Assembly: GCA_050942555.1 (NCBI GenBank)
Contig: JBMNNN010000025.1
Span: 1-16,514, forward strand
Origin: JAAYXU01 sp050942555
GTDB taxonomy: Bacteria; Bacillota; Clostridia; Christensenellales; UMGS416
Length of the DNA stretch: 16,514 nt
Direction of reading: 5' to 3'
In this document: positions 1 through 5,668 of the stretch, piece after piece
How positions within the stretch are numbered: the stretch's first letter is position 1
Layout of the letters: each line of letters opens with the position of its first letter
Translations under genes and position numbers: made by a program
Notes under the pieces: generated by a model
Seen by the model: the letters and a program-made list of their open reading frames with translations, nothing else
What the model was told of the DNA's origin: nothing
The model's database searches: none

Positions 1-239
1 TCCAGCGGATGAAAGAGCCGGTTGGCCCGCTTGAAGGGCTCCTGTATCCGGACCACCTTGTGGACGATGTCGTTGGTCTCGATCGGATACTGGCTGACCT
101 GCGTGGTATCGCCTATGAGCGCCAGCACCGTGTAGTCCACGCCGTTGTTGCGCTGTACGATAACACCCAGCGCCTCCAGCATGGATATGAGTTCCTGTAT
201 CCTGGCTTCCTCGGTACCCGGTTTTAGTACAATGATCAT
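1..239 (-). CDS. aroF: 3-deoxy-7-phosphoheptulonate (DAHP) synthase, type I-beta, 5' part only
   Basis: This is the N-terminal 79 residues of a leftward gene that leaves the window. It begins MIIVLKPGTEEARIQELI and reaches the motif KVVRIQEPFKRANRLFHP. Both match the N-terminal ferredoxin-like domain of AroF I-beta DAHP synthases, which condense phosphoenolpyruvate and erythrose 4-phosphate in the first step of the shikimate pathway. In family members such as the Thermotoga enzyme this domain binds Phe/Tyr for feedback inhibition. The ATG at 239-237 is preceded by an AGGAA Shine-Dalgarno sequence about 6 nt upstream. The catalytic barrel lies outside the window. A roughly 250-nt leader with a Tyr/Phe-rich peptide and a terminator precedes the gene, so transcription is probably controlled by attenuation. 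The family call rests on the N-terminal domain only. Confidence 0.88.
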   Translation of the reverse strand, partial: MIIVLKPGTEEARIQELISMLEALGVIVQRNNGVDYTVLALIGDTTQVSQYPIETNDIVHKVVRIQEPFKRANRLFHPL

Positions 240-301
240 ATTGGTTCCTGCCTTTCCTTCCTTACTGCCGTACTACATCCCGTATTCGGAGACCCCGTAA
301 T

Positions 302-329
302 AAAAAGGGAGTTCGTCTCCGAACTCCCT
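302..329 (-). terminator. Rho-independent terminator (attenuator) upstream of aroF
   Basis: On the minus strand a perfect 10-bp stem (AGGGAGTTCG / CGAACTCCCT, arms 329-320 and 315-306) closes a GAGA tetraloop. A TTTTTATTA tract follows at once. It lies about 65 nt before the aroF start, after a promoter and a short leader ORF, so it would stop transcription before aroF. Its 5' arm can instead pair with upstream leader RNA (see the antiterminator entry). Confidence 0.88.
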
Positions 330-367
330 ATACCATGGTCTAAAAATGTGGTTATACTTTGCTCGGA
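318..367 (-). promoter_or_regulatory. Candidate antiterminator of the aroF leader
   Basis: In the leftward RNA, TCCGAGC (367-361) can pair with GTTCGGA (324-318) over 7 bp including one G-U. TATAACCA (356-349) can pair with TGGTATA (335-329) over 7 bp with one bulged A. The two helices stack across a symmetric 4x4 internal loop. This pairing uses terminator 5'-arm bases, so it excludes the terminator. The upstream strand overlaps the stop codon (354-352) of the aromatic leader peptide. A ribosome finishing the peptide would therefore block it, whereas one stalled at the Tyr/Phe codons would leave it free. A third pairing, GCTTCGG (410-404) with CCGAGC (366-361) with one bulge, could sequester it in turn. 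Pairings were found by eye; no energies were computed. Confidence 0.65.
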
Positions 368-465
368 TGGACGCCCAATATAAATTTGTAGTACGTAAAG
401 TAACCGAAGCAATAATAGCTCCGGCTGCTAAAGCCGTAATACCGCTGGGCGCACAGTCTATCCAT
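352..465 (-). CDS. Tyr/Phe-rich leader peptide controlling aroF
   Basis: A 37-codon ORF runs from ATG (465-463) to TAA (354-352). Residues 9-28 read YYGFSSRSYYCFGYFTYYKF, so 11 of 20 residues are aromatic (7 Tyr and 4 Phe in the whole peptide, no Trp). An AGGGAG Shine-Dalgarno sequence lies 11 nt upstream, which is slightly long. The predicted transcription start near 489 leaves a 5' UTR of about 24 nt. The peptide ends 22 nt before the terminator stem. Position and composition match leader peptides of classical attenuators such as those of pheA or trp, where ribosome stalling at codons for the pathway product prevents termination. I infer that Tyr and/or Phe supply is sensed. It is not expected to act as a protein. 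A different frame through the same region is open for longer but has no matching start signals. Confidence 0.82.
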   Translation of the reverse strand: MDRLCAQRYYGFSSRSYYCFGYFTYYKFILGVHPSKV

Positions 466-495
466 CGAACACTTGTCTCCCTGTTGGTTTTGTTC

Positions 496-524
496 ATTAT
501 AACAGTATTCCCGCAGGGTGTCAA
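496..524 (-). promoter_or_regulatory. Consensus sigma-A promoter of the aroF leader
   Basis: On the minus strand TTGACA (524-519) and TATAAT (501-496) are separated by exactly 17 bp; both hexamers are perfect consensus. The expected start is near 489, which gives a leader of about 250 nt before aroF. Such a strong promoter suggests that regulation happens after initiation, in agreement with the attenuator. Confidence 0.88.
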
Positions 525-586
525 TTGTTCGCGGAATTTCTCATTCACACCCAAATAACCCCATTTTGCGAACCTGCGCGCTGCGC

Positions 587-615
587 TTGATAAAAAAGCG
601 CGGATGAGATACAAT
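587..615 (+). promoter_or_regulatory. Promoter of the SRP RNA gene
   Basis: TTGATA (587-592) and TACAAT (610-615) are separated by 17 bp on the plus strand, each one mismatch from consensus. The expected start is near 622, about 10 nt before the base-paired 5' end of the SRP RNA. The promoter diverges from the aroF leader promoter; the two -35 boxes are 62 bp apart. Confidence 0.75.
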
Positions 616-631
616 AAAGTCCGATCAAAAG

Positions 632-904
632 TTTGCCGTGCTGGACGGGGAGCTGGCGGTGCCCTGTACCTGCAAACCGCCATAGCAGGGTCGATCCCCG
701 GTCCGAGGCGTCCGCCTGTCGGGTCTGGTCCGGATAAGGGACGTTGAAGGTTGGGTCCCGTGCAACAGGCCGCTGTGAACCATGTCAGGTCCGGAAGGAA
801 GCAGCATTAAGCAGTATGGACTGTGTGCCGCGGGTTCGCCTGACCGGAGTTACCTGTTCGGAGGCCGCCGGGAGGCGCGCGTCGAAGTCCGGGTGCACGG
901 CAAA
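632..904 (+). ncRNA. ffs: Signal recognition particle RNA, large bacterial type
   Basis: The conserved Ffh-binding domain IV loop GGTCCGGAAGGAAGCAGC lies at 788-805. The 5' end TTTGCCGTGC (632-641) pairs perfectly with the 3' end GCACGGCAAA (895-904). The 5' segment after 641 (GACGGGGAG..GGTGCCCTGTACCTG) resembles the Alu-type domain of the roughly 270-nt scRNA of Bacillus. The RNA scaffolds Ffh for co-translational targeting of membrane and secreted proteins, and the Alu domain is typical of Bacillota. The ends were set from the terminal helix; the primary transcript may begin a few bases earlier and be trimmed. A promoter and a terminator flank it. Confidence 0.95.
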
Positions 905-914
905 GCGTATGAGG

Positions 915-956
915 CTGTCACGTCAGGGATTCCCGGCGTGGCAGTCTTTGCTTTTT
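915..956 (+). terminator. Terminator of the SRP RNA gene
   Basis: CTGTCACG (915-922) pairs with CGTGGCAG (937-944) over 8 bp with one G-U. An inner GGGA/TCCC pair extends the stem. A T-rich tract (TCTTTGCTTTTT, 945-956) follows. It starts 10 nt after the SRP RNA 3' end. Confidence 0.75.
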
Positions 957-1006
957 GGAAAGCAGCGAAAACGGTATTATATATGTTTCTTTTCCGCACG
1001 TGCCGC

Positions 1007-1035
1007 TTGCGGCGCCCTCTCTTTGGTGCTATGAT
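1007..1035 (+). promoter_or_regulatory. Promoter of the 2-hydroxyacid dehydrogenase gene
   Basis: TTGCGG (1007-1012) is followed after 17 bp by TATGAT (1030-1035), which carries an extended -10 TG element (TGC at 1027-1029). The expected start is near 1042, just ahead of the Shine-Dalgarno sequence at 1057-1063. This supports the ATG at 1070 over upstream in-frame starts. Confidence 0.65.
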
Positions 1036-1069
1036 GAACCGGAGAAAAAATGCCAAAGGAGGTAGACGT

Positions 1070-2074
1070 ATGAAGGCGGTATTTTTCTGCAACAGCGAAA
1101 GCATCCCGGACGTATATCCTCCCGATGTGCGCGGCAGGATCGCAGAAATGACAGAGCTGTATCCCGAGGTGGTCCGGCAGGATGACATGGCCAGCCACGC
1201 TGAGGCGCTCGCCCAGGCCGAGATCGTGTTCTCGACATGGGGCATGCCCCGCCTTACCGAAGAGGAGATCAAAAAGTGGCTTCCCTCGCTCAGGGCGGTA
1301 TTCTACGGCGCGGGAAGCGTGCAGTACTTCGCGCGGCCCTATCTTCAATGCGGCATCGCGGTGTTCAGCGCGTGGGCTGCCAACGCGGTTCCGGTCATCG
1401 AGTATGCCTCGAGCCTCATACAGCTGTCTCTCAAGGGCTTTCTGCCGGTCGCGCGCATGACGCGCAGGGACTGGCGCGCGGCCCGCGAGCTTGCCCAGCG
1501 GTATCCCGGCGCGTATGCGGGGGTGAAGGTGGGCCTCATCGGCGCCGGGATGGTCGGACGGGGCGTGATCGAGCGCCTTGGAGCGCTGGACGTGACCGTG
1601 CAGGTGTACGATCCGTACTGCCCCGAAGGAGTCGTCGAGTCGCTGGGCGCGCACAGGCTCGACGATCTGAACGCGCTGTTTGCCACCTCGCAGGTGGTAT
1701 CGAACCATGCCGCCAACCTGCCGTCCACCCGCGAGATGCTGCGGTACGAACATTTCGCGTCGATGCCCCGATACGGCACGTTCATCAACACCGGACGCAA
1801 CAGCCAGGTTCATGTATCGGGTCTCGTGCGCGCGCTCGAGGTGCGGCCCGATCTGACGGCCTTCCTGGACGTGACCGATCCCGACGAGCCGCCCTCCGCA
1901 GGCAATCCGCTTCTTGGCTGCCGCAACATATTCATGACACCCCATATCGCGGGCAGCTCCAACCTCGAGCGGGGACGACAGGGAGCCTATATGGCTGACG
2001 AGTGCGCGCGGTGGCTTGCCGGGGAACCGGTTCGCTGGCAGGTTACGCTGAAAATGCTCGAGACGATGGCCTGA
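1070..2074 (+). CDS. D-isomer-specific 2-hydroxyacid dehydrogenase family protein
   Basis: 334 residues. A Rossmann motif VGLIGAGMVGRG (G158-x-G160-xx-G163) is followed by an acidic residue at the end of beta-2 (D181), indicating NAD preference. The family catalytic Arg is in NTGR (R243) and the catalytic His in TPHIAGS (H292). The usual catalytic Glu segment reads DVTDPDEPP (D272/E273). The family reduces 2-oxoacids or oxidises D-2-hydroxyacids; the substrate cannot be told from sequence. Start choice: the ATG at 1070 has a strong AAAGGAGG site 7 nt upstream and a promoter just before it. The frame is open back to 782, but that part overlaps the SRP RNA. The gene stands alone and its stop lies 6 nt from the convergent ATPase stop, with no clear terminator between them. 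Confidence 0.86.
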   Translation: MKAVFFCNSESIPDVYPPDVRGRIAEMTELYPEVVRQDDMASHAEALAQAEIVFSTWGMPRLTEEEIKKWLPSLRAVFYGAGSVQYFARPYLQCGIAVFSAWAANAVPVIEYASSLIQLSLKGFLPVARMTRRDWRAARELAQRYPGAYAGVKVGLIGAGMVGRGVIERLGALDVTVQVYDPYCPEGVVESLGAHRLDDLNALFATSQVVSNHAANLPSTREMLRYEHFASMPRYGTFINTGRNSQVHVSGLVRALEVRPDLTAFLDVTDPDEPPSAGNPLLGCRNIFMTPHIAGSSNLERGRQGAYMADECARWLAGEPVRWQVTLKMLETMA

Positions 2075-2080
2075 ATGCCG

Positions 2081-2893
2081 CTACGGCTCCTTCAGATGCC
2101 GCAGGAACGACTCGGGTCTCTCAAGAAAATCCCGCATCAGGCTGATGCCCGGCAGCTCTCTCCAGTCCGCCGGGGCCGGGGGCGTCCGGTCCAGGTCGTA
2201 GACGACGGCCCCGGGCATCGCCAGCAGGATCGGCGAATGGGTAGCGATGATGAACTGGCATTCCTCCTCGACGGCCATTCGGCGAATGAGGGCCAGCAGC
2301 GCCATCTGGCGCAGCGGTGAAAGCGGCGCCTCGGGCTCGTCCATCAGGTACAGTCCCCGGGGCGCGATCCGTTCCTCGAAAAGGCGCAGGAAGCTCTCCC
2401 CGTGGGAAGCCGCTTCCAGCAGATCCTGCCCGTACCTGCTCTCCATATCGGCGATGACCCCGGCGTACGCCATTTTTGCCTGGTTTTCCGCGAATGCAGA
2501 CCGCCCGGCATATTCAGCCTTGACCCTGCGCAGCTCCTCGCGCATCTGCTCCCGCTCGGACGAGAGGTTTCTGACGAAATTGAAAAAGTCCTCGCTGCGC
2601 AGGAAGAAGCGGCTCCGTGGCCGCGCCGCGAATACCGTGCCCATCGCCCTCGCCAGGGGCCGTACCGCCGCGAGCGTGTCGTCTCTCCCCGCGTCGACGC
2701 GGCCCACCGCCGGAAGCTTCAGCCGCACCGCCAGTGCTTCGAGCAGCGTGGACTTTCCCGAGCCGTTGTCACCGGCCAGCAGCGTCACCGGAGCCGGGAA
2801 CGGAAGGCGCGTGAGCGCCGCCACCGCGGGGATCGTAAAGGGCCACCCGGCGGGCTTATCGGACGGAAGCGTGATGTGCGTCAGGTAAATCAT
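2081..2893 (-). CDS. AAA/ABC-type predicted ATPase (COG3910-like)
   Basis: 270 residues. Walker A GDNGSGKST is at 41-49 and Walker B LYLMDEPEA at 181-189 (D185, E186). The switch histidine is in ATHSP (H219). A SHGESF element (163-168) occupies the ABC-signature position. This layout fits the small SMC/ABC-like predicted ATPases annotated as COG3910 or AAA_21/AAA_23, whose cellular role is mostly unknown. A charged helical stretch (112-128) sits where larger relatives carry a coiled coil. Start choice: the ATG at 2893 has an AGGTGG site 7 nt upstream. An in-frame ATG at 2953 lacks a comparable site and would overlap the candidate promoter. The gene is convergent with the dehydrogenase and has no partner gene such as an OLD/nuclease or toxin, so a defence role is not supported. 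Confidence 0.78.
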   Translation of the reverse strand: MIYLTHITLPSDKPAGWPFTIPAVAALTRLPFPAPVTLLAGDNGSGKSTLLEALAVRLKLPAVGRVDAGRDDTLAAVRPLARAMGTVFAARPRSRFFLRSEDFFNFVRNLSSEREQMREELRRVKAEYAGRSAFAENQAKMAYAGVIADMESRYGQDLLEAASHGESFLRLFEERIAPRGLYLMDEPEAPLSPLRQMALLALIRRMAVEEECQFIIATHSPILLAMPGAVVYDLDRTPPAPADWRELPGISLMRDFLERPESFLRHLKEP

Positions 2894-2911
2894 ACCGTCC
2901 ACCTCGCAGCC

Positions 2912-2917
2912 AGTATA
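2912..2917 (-). promoter_or_regulatory. Candidate extended -10 promoter of the ATPase gene
   Basis: On the minus strand TATACT (2917-2912) is preceded by TGG, giving an extended -10 element. No good -35 hexamer stands 17 bp upstream. The start would fall near 2905, leaving a very short 5' UTR that barely contains the Shine-Dalgarno sequence. Confidence 0.35.
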
Positions 2918-3143
2918 CCACAGGTTATCTGTTTTTCCCACCGCGCCGCGCATTCAGCCGACCAGGTCATCTCTTCCTTCGTTCAAAATCTTTATATAAA
3001 AAATGAAAGACCCGCCCGATAGGGCTTGCTTTACAGGTAAAAATATTTGTGGCATTTGGGCGTTTGAATGGCATACCTGTGCGCATCCCGCGGCTCCGCG
3101 TCAGGGCACGGTTCGCGGCCATCCCGTGTTATATAAATTTATG

Positions 3144-3179
3144 TTGACTTTCCCCTCATAATATGATAAAAGATATACT
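3144..3179 (+). promoter_or_regulatory. Promoter region of the XRE-potABCD operon
   Basis: TTGACT (3144-3149, one mismatch) is followed after 17 bp by TAAAAG (3167-3172), a weak -10. TATGAT (3162-3167) and TATACT (3174-3179) are better hexamers but lie at unfavourable spacings (12 and 24 bp). A promoter here is likely; which -10 is used is uncertain. A poor -10 would suit a regulated promoter. Confidence 0.5.
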
Positions 3180-3185
3180 GCGTTT

Positions 3186-3213
3186 GTTTAGTAACCCTAA
3201 ACTCCGGGTTTAG
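3186..3213. promoter_or_regulatory. Operator-like array of three half-sites
   Basis: GTTTAG (3186-3191), CTAAAC (3197-3202) and GTTTAG (3208-3213) alternate in orientation. Successive copies start exactly 11 bp apart, about one helical turn, with 5-bp spacers. The array sits directly downstream of the promoter and 30 bp before the regulator start. That is where a dimeric HTH repressor would bind to control itself and the pot genes. Assignment to the adjacent XRE-cupin protein is inferred. Confidence 0.6.
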
Positions 3214-3243
3214 TTTTGCGGCTACTTCCACGGGAGGAAACGT

Positions 3244-3783
3244 ATGGATATCGGCAGGAAAATATACGAGCTGCGCACGCTCCACGGGCTGACCCAGAAA
3301 GAACTGGCAGACCGGACGGAGCTGTCGAAGGGATTCATATCCCAGCTGGAGCGGAACCTTGCCTCCCCCTCCATCGCGACGCTGCGGGATATACTCGAGT
3401 GTCTCGGCACCGATCTCAAGGGCTTCTTCAGCGATTTTGCCGATGAAAAGATGGTCTTCCCGGCCTCCGAAACGTTTGTAAAGGAGGATCCGGATACGGG
3501 CATCACGGTCCGCTGGCTGGTTCCCAACTGCCAGAAGAATGCGATGGAGCCCATACTCATTACGCTCGCTCCCGGAGCCGCGACTCCGATGGACGATCCG
3601 CATGAGGGGGAGGAATTCGGATATGTGCTCTCGGGCTCGGTTTACGTGCACCGCGGAGCACAAAAAAAGCGGGCCCGGCGGGGAGATTCGTTCAGCTACC
3701 GGTCAGGCGCCAGCCACGGACTGAGCAACGCCGGAAAAACACCGGCACAGGTCATATGGGTCGCCCAACCGCCCAGCTTTTAG
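3244..3783 (+). CDS. XRE-family regulator with C-terminal cupin domain
   Basis: 179 residues, the usual length for the HTH_3 + cupin_2 family (PuuR-like). Residues 7-60 form an XRE helix-turn-helix (LTQKELADRTELSKGFISQL and following). Residues 105-176 form a small cupin barrel with HEGEEFGYVLSG (H120, E124) and a second His at H158. In this family the cupin senses a small effector; next to pot genes polyamines are the likely ligand. A GGGAGGAAA site stands 5 nt before the ATG. The stop lies 17 nt before potA, so the regulator is the first gene of the transporter operon and probably autoregulates through the repeats at 3186-3213. Whether it represses or activates cannot be read from sequence. 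Confidence 0.88.
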   Translation: MDIGRKIYELRTLHGLTQKELADRTELSKGFISQLERNLASPSIATLRDILECLGTDLKGFFSDFADEKMVFPASETFVKEDPDTGITVRWLVPNCQKNAMEPILITLAPGAATPMDDPHEGEEFGYVLSGSVYVHRGAQKKRARRGDSFSYRSGASHGLSNAGKTPAQVIWVAQPPSF

Positions 3784-3800
3784 TCTTTGGAGGCTCGGAA

Positions 3801-4859
3801 ATGGTAGAGGATGTTCGGCTGATCGAGCTCGATCACGTAACCAAGACGTTTGATGACGGCGTTACCGCACTCTCCGACGTCAGCCTGTATATACGGCGCC
3901 GCGAGTTCATTACGCTCCTTGGCCCCAGCGGCTGCGGCAAGACGACGATGCTCCGGCTTATCGCCGGATTCGAGTACCCGACGAAAGGCAGAATACTGAT
4001 CGGCGGCGTCAACGTGGAATCGGTCCCCCCCTACCGCCGCCCGGTCAATACGGTATTCCAGCGGTATGCGCTCTTCCCCCACCTGAATGTCGCCGAAAAT
4101 ATCGCGTTCGGTCTGCGCATCAAGAAGATGAGCCGCGATGTCATAGAGACCAAGGTTCGGGATATGCTGGCGCTGGTGGGCCTGTCGGGCTGCGAGAAGC
4201 GCTCGGTGAGCGTGCTCTCGGGCGGTCAGCAGCAGCGCGTGGCCATCGCGCGCGCGCTCGTCAACGAGCCCGAGGTGCTTCTGCTCGACGAGCCGCTGGG
4301 CGCGCTGGATCTCAAGCTGCGCAAGGATATGCAGCTCGAGCTCAAGTCGATGCAGCAGAAGCTGGGTATCACGTTCATATACGTTACACACGACCAGGAA
4401 GAGGCGCTGACGATGTCGGACACGATCGTCGTCATGCGCGGCGGGCGGATCCAGCAAATCGGCACGCCCACAGATATATACAACGAGCCCAGGAACGCGT
4501 TTGTAGCCGACTTCATCGGCGAGAGCAACATCATTCCCGGCATCATGCGCGCCGACCGCAGGGTATTTCTGTCGGGCAGGGTATTCGACTGCGTCGACGA
4601 GGGCTTTGCGCCCGACGAGGCGGTCAACGTCGTCGTGCGCCCCGAAGACATCATGCTCACCGATCCCGACAGCGGCATGATCCGCGGTCTGGTGCGGACG
4701 GTCACATTCAAGGGTGTGCATTACGAGATCATCGTGGACGGTGAGGACGGCTTCGCGTGGATGGTCCACACGACCGCCCTGTGGAATCCCGGCGACCGGG
4801 TGGGCCTGCGCATCGCGCCCGATGGCTTTCATATCATGCACGCGGAGGCCGAGCAATGA
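3801..4859 (+). CDS. potA: Spermidine/putrescine ABC transporter, ATP-binding subunit
   Basis: 352 residues, close to the usual PotA length. Walker A GPSGCGKTT (41-49), Q-loop Q87 (FQRYALFPHL), ABC signature LSGGQQQR (139-146), Walker B LLLDEP (160-165) and H-loop H197 (THDQEEA) are all intact. The C-terminal ~110 residues form a TOBE-type regulatory domain (VVVRPEDIML). The protein powers polyamine import at the membrane with PotB and PotC. The ATG at 3801 has GGAGG 7-8 nt upstream. The longer frame starting at 3756 would overlap the regulator gene and lacks such a site. The stop overlaps the potB start in an ATGA junction, indicating translational coupling. Confidence 0.95.
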   Translation: MVEDVRLIELDHVTKTFDDGVTALSDVSLYIRRREFITLLGPSGCGKTTMLRLIAGFEYPTKGRILIGGVNVESVPPYRRPVNTVFQRYALFPHLNVAENIAFGLRIKKMSRDVIETKVRDMLALVGLSGCEKRSVSVLSGGQQQRVAIARALVNEPEVLLLDEPLGALDLKLRKDMQLELKSMQQKLGITFIYVTHDQEEALTMSDTIVVMRGGRIQQIGTPTDIYNEPRNAFVADFIGESNIIPGIMRADRRVFLSGRVFDCVDEGFAPDEAVNVVVRPEDIMLTDPDSGMIRGLVRTVTFKGVHYEIIVDGEDGFAWMVHTTALWNPGDRVGLRIAPDGFHIMHAEAEQ

Positions 4860-5668
4860 AAATGCGATGGATTGCCGTCCCGTACATCGTATGGATGGTG
4901 CTGTTTACCGTGGTCCCGATATTCCTGATCGTCTGGTACGCCATTACCGGCGCGCCCGGGGGCGGGCTGACACTCGCGCACCTCATCCGCTTTGGGGACT
5001 GGGTGTATGTCAAGGTTCTGCTCAGGTCGCTGGGAATGGCCATTCTGTGTACGGCCATTTGCCTGGTACTCGGGTATCCGGTCGCGCTCATATTGTCGCG
5101 CAGACCTTCGGGGGGCATGCTGGCAGTGCTTTTCATACTGCCCATGTGGATGAATTTTCTGCTGCGCACCTACGCGTGGATGTCGCTTCTCGAGAACACG
5201 GGACTCATCAACCGCTTTCTCGAGCTTATCGGCCTGGAACGGGTACAGTTTCTTTACAATCCCGGCGCGGTGCTGCTTGGCATGACGTACAATTTCCTGC
5301 CCTTCATGATACTGCCCATATATACGGTGCTTCAGAAGATCGACCCGTCGCTGCCCGAGGCCGCCCGCGATCTGGGCGCGAACGAATACGGCGTGTTCCT
5401 CAAGGTCATACTACCGCTTTCGGCCCCGGGCATACTCTCGGGCATCGTGATGGTATTCATGCCGGCCGTCACCACGTTCGTCATATCGCGCCTGCTGGGG
5501 GGCGGGCAGTATATGATGTTCGGCGACCTGATACAGAACCAGTTTCTGTTCGTCGGAGACTGGCATTTTGGCTCGGCGCTGTCGCTCATCATGATGGCGC
5601 TTATTCTCCTGAGCATGGCGATCATGAACCGCTTCAGCCAGGATGCCGAAGGGAGGCCGCTCCTTTGA
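4856..5668 (+). CDS. potB: Spermidine/putrescine ABC transporter, permease
   Basis: 270 residues with about six membrane segments, the first at residues 6-29. The BPD_transp_1 permease EAA loop is present (PEAARDLGANEYGVFLKVILP, roughly 167-187); it contacts PotA. The start ATG overlaps the potA stop (ATGA), with GGAGG 8 nt upstream. The potB stop overlaps the potC TTG start. The pairing with PotC and PotD supports a polyamine importer rather than another class of ABC system. Confidence 0.94.
   Translation: MKMRWIAVPYIVWMVLFTVVPIFLIVWYAITGAPGGGLTLAHLIRFGDWVYVKVLLRSLGMAILCTAICLVLGYPVALILSRRPSGGMLAVLFILPMWMNFLLRTYAWMSLLENTGLINRFLELIGLERVQFLYNPGAVLLGMTYNFLPFMILPIYTVLQKIDPSLPEAARDLGANEYGVFLKVILPLSAPGILSGIVMVFMPAVTTFVISRLLGGGQYMMFGDLIQNQFLFVGDWHFGSALSLIMMALILLSMAIMNRFSQDAEGRPLL
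5651..5667 (+). promoter_or_regulatory. Ribosome binding site fixing a TTG start for potC
   Basis: GGGAGG (5651-5656) lies 8 nt before TTG (5665-5667), which overlaps the potB stop as TTGA. The first in-frame ATG, at 5683, is 26 nt from this site and would trim the first membrane helix, so TTG is the better start. Confidence 0.75.

Larger units (their letters stand above)
2894..3243. other. Intergenic region between ATPase gene and regulator gene
   Basis: This 350-bp divergent gap holds the candidate ATPase promoter on its left edge, an AT-rich patch around 2985-3010, a weak GCCC-GATA-GGGC hairpin near 3020, and on its right edge the pot operon promoter and operator-like repeats. A 51-codon ORF from 3003 has no ribosome binding site and no recognisable protein. 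I see nothing else. Confidence 0.6.

Noticed and set aside
9..227. Plus-strand ORF at the left edge
   Set aside because: It is antisense to the clearly recognisable AroF N-terminal domain.
239..489. T-box riboswitch upstream of aroF
   Set aside because: No AGGGTGGNACCGCG-type T-box sequence or specifier stem is visible. The short translated ORF with many Tyr/Phe codons explains the terminator better.
273..683. Long minus-strand ORF (136 codons) across the aroF leader and SRP RNA start
   Set aside because: It runs through the promoter, the terminator and part of the SRP RNA gene. Its internal ATG at 495 overlaps the end of the -10 box and cannot be translated from that promoter. The competing frame holds the aromatic leader peptide with proper signals.
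782..1069. N-terminal extension of the hydroxyacid dehydrogenase frame
   Set aside because: It overlaps the SRP RNA, its terminator and the dehydrogenase promoter. The Rossmann family length fits the ATG at 1070, which has a strong ribosome binding site.
977..1945. Long antisense ORF opposite the dehydrogenase gene
   Set aside because: Such shadow ORFs are common in GC-rich genes. It has no recognisable domain or ribosome binding site. The same applies to long antisense frames over potA, potD and the HAD/hprK genes.
2081..2893. Phage-defence system built on the AAA/ABC ATPase
   Set aside because: No nuclease, reverse transcriptase, toxin or other effector lies beside it; its neighbours are metabolic and regulatory genes.
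3003..3161. 51-codon plus-strand ORF in the gap before the XRE regulator
   Set aside because: No ribosome binding site, no recognisable sequence, and it overlaps the -35 element of the pot promoter.
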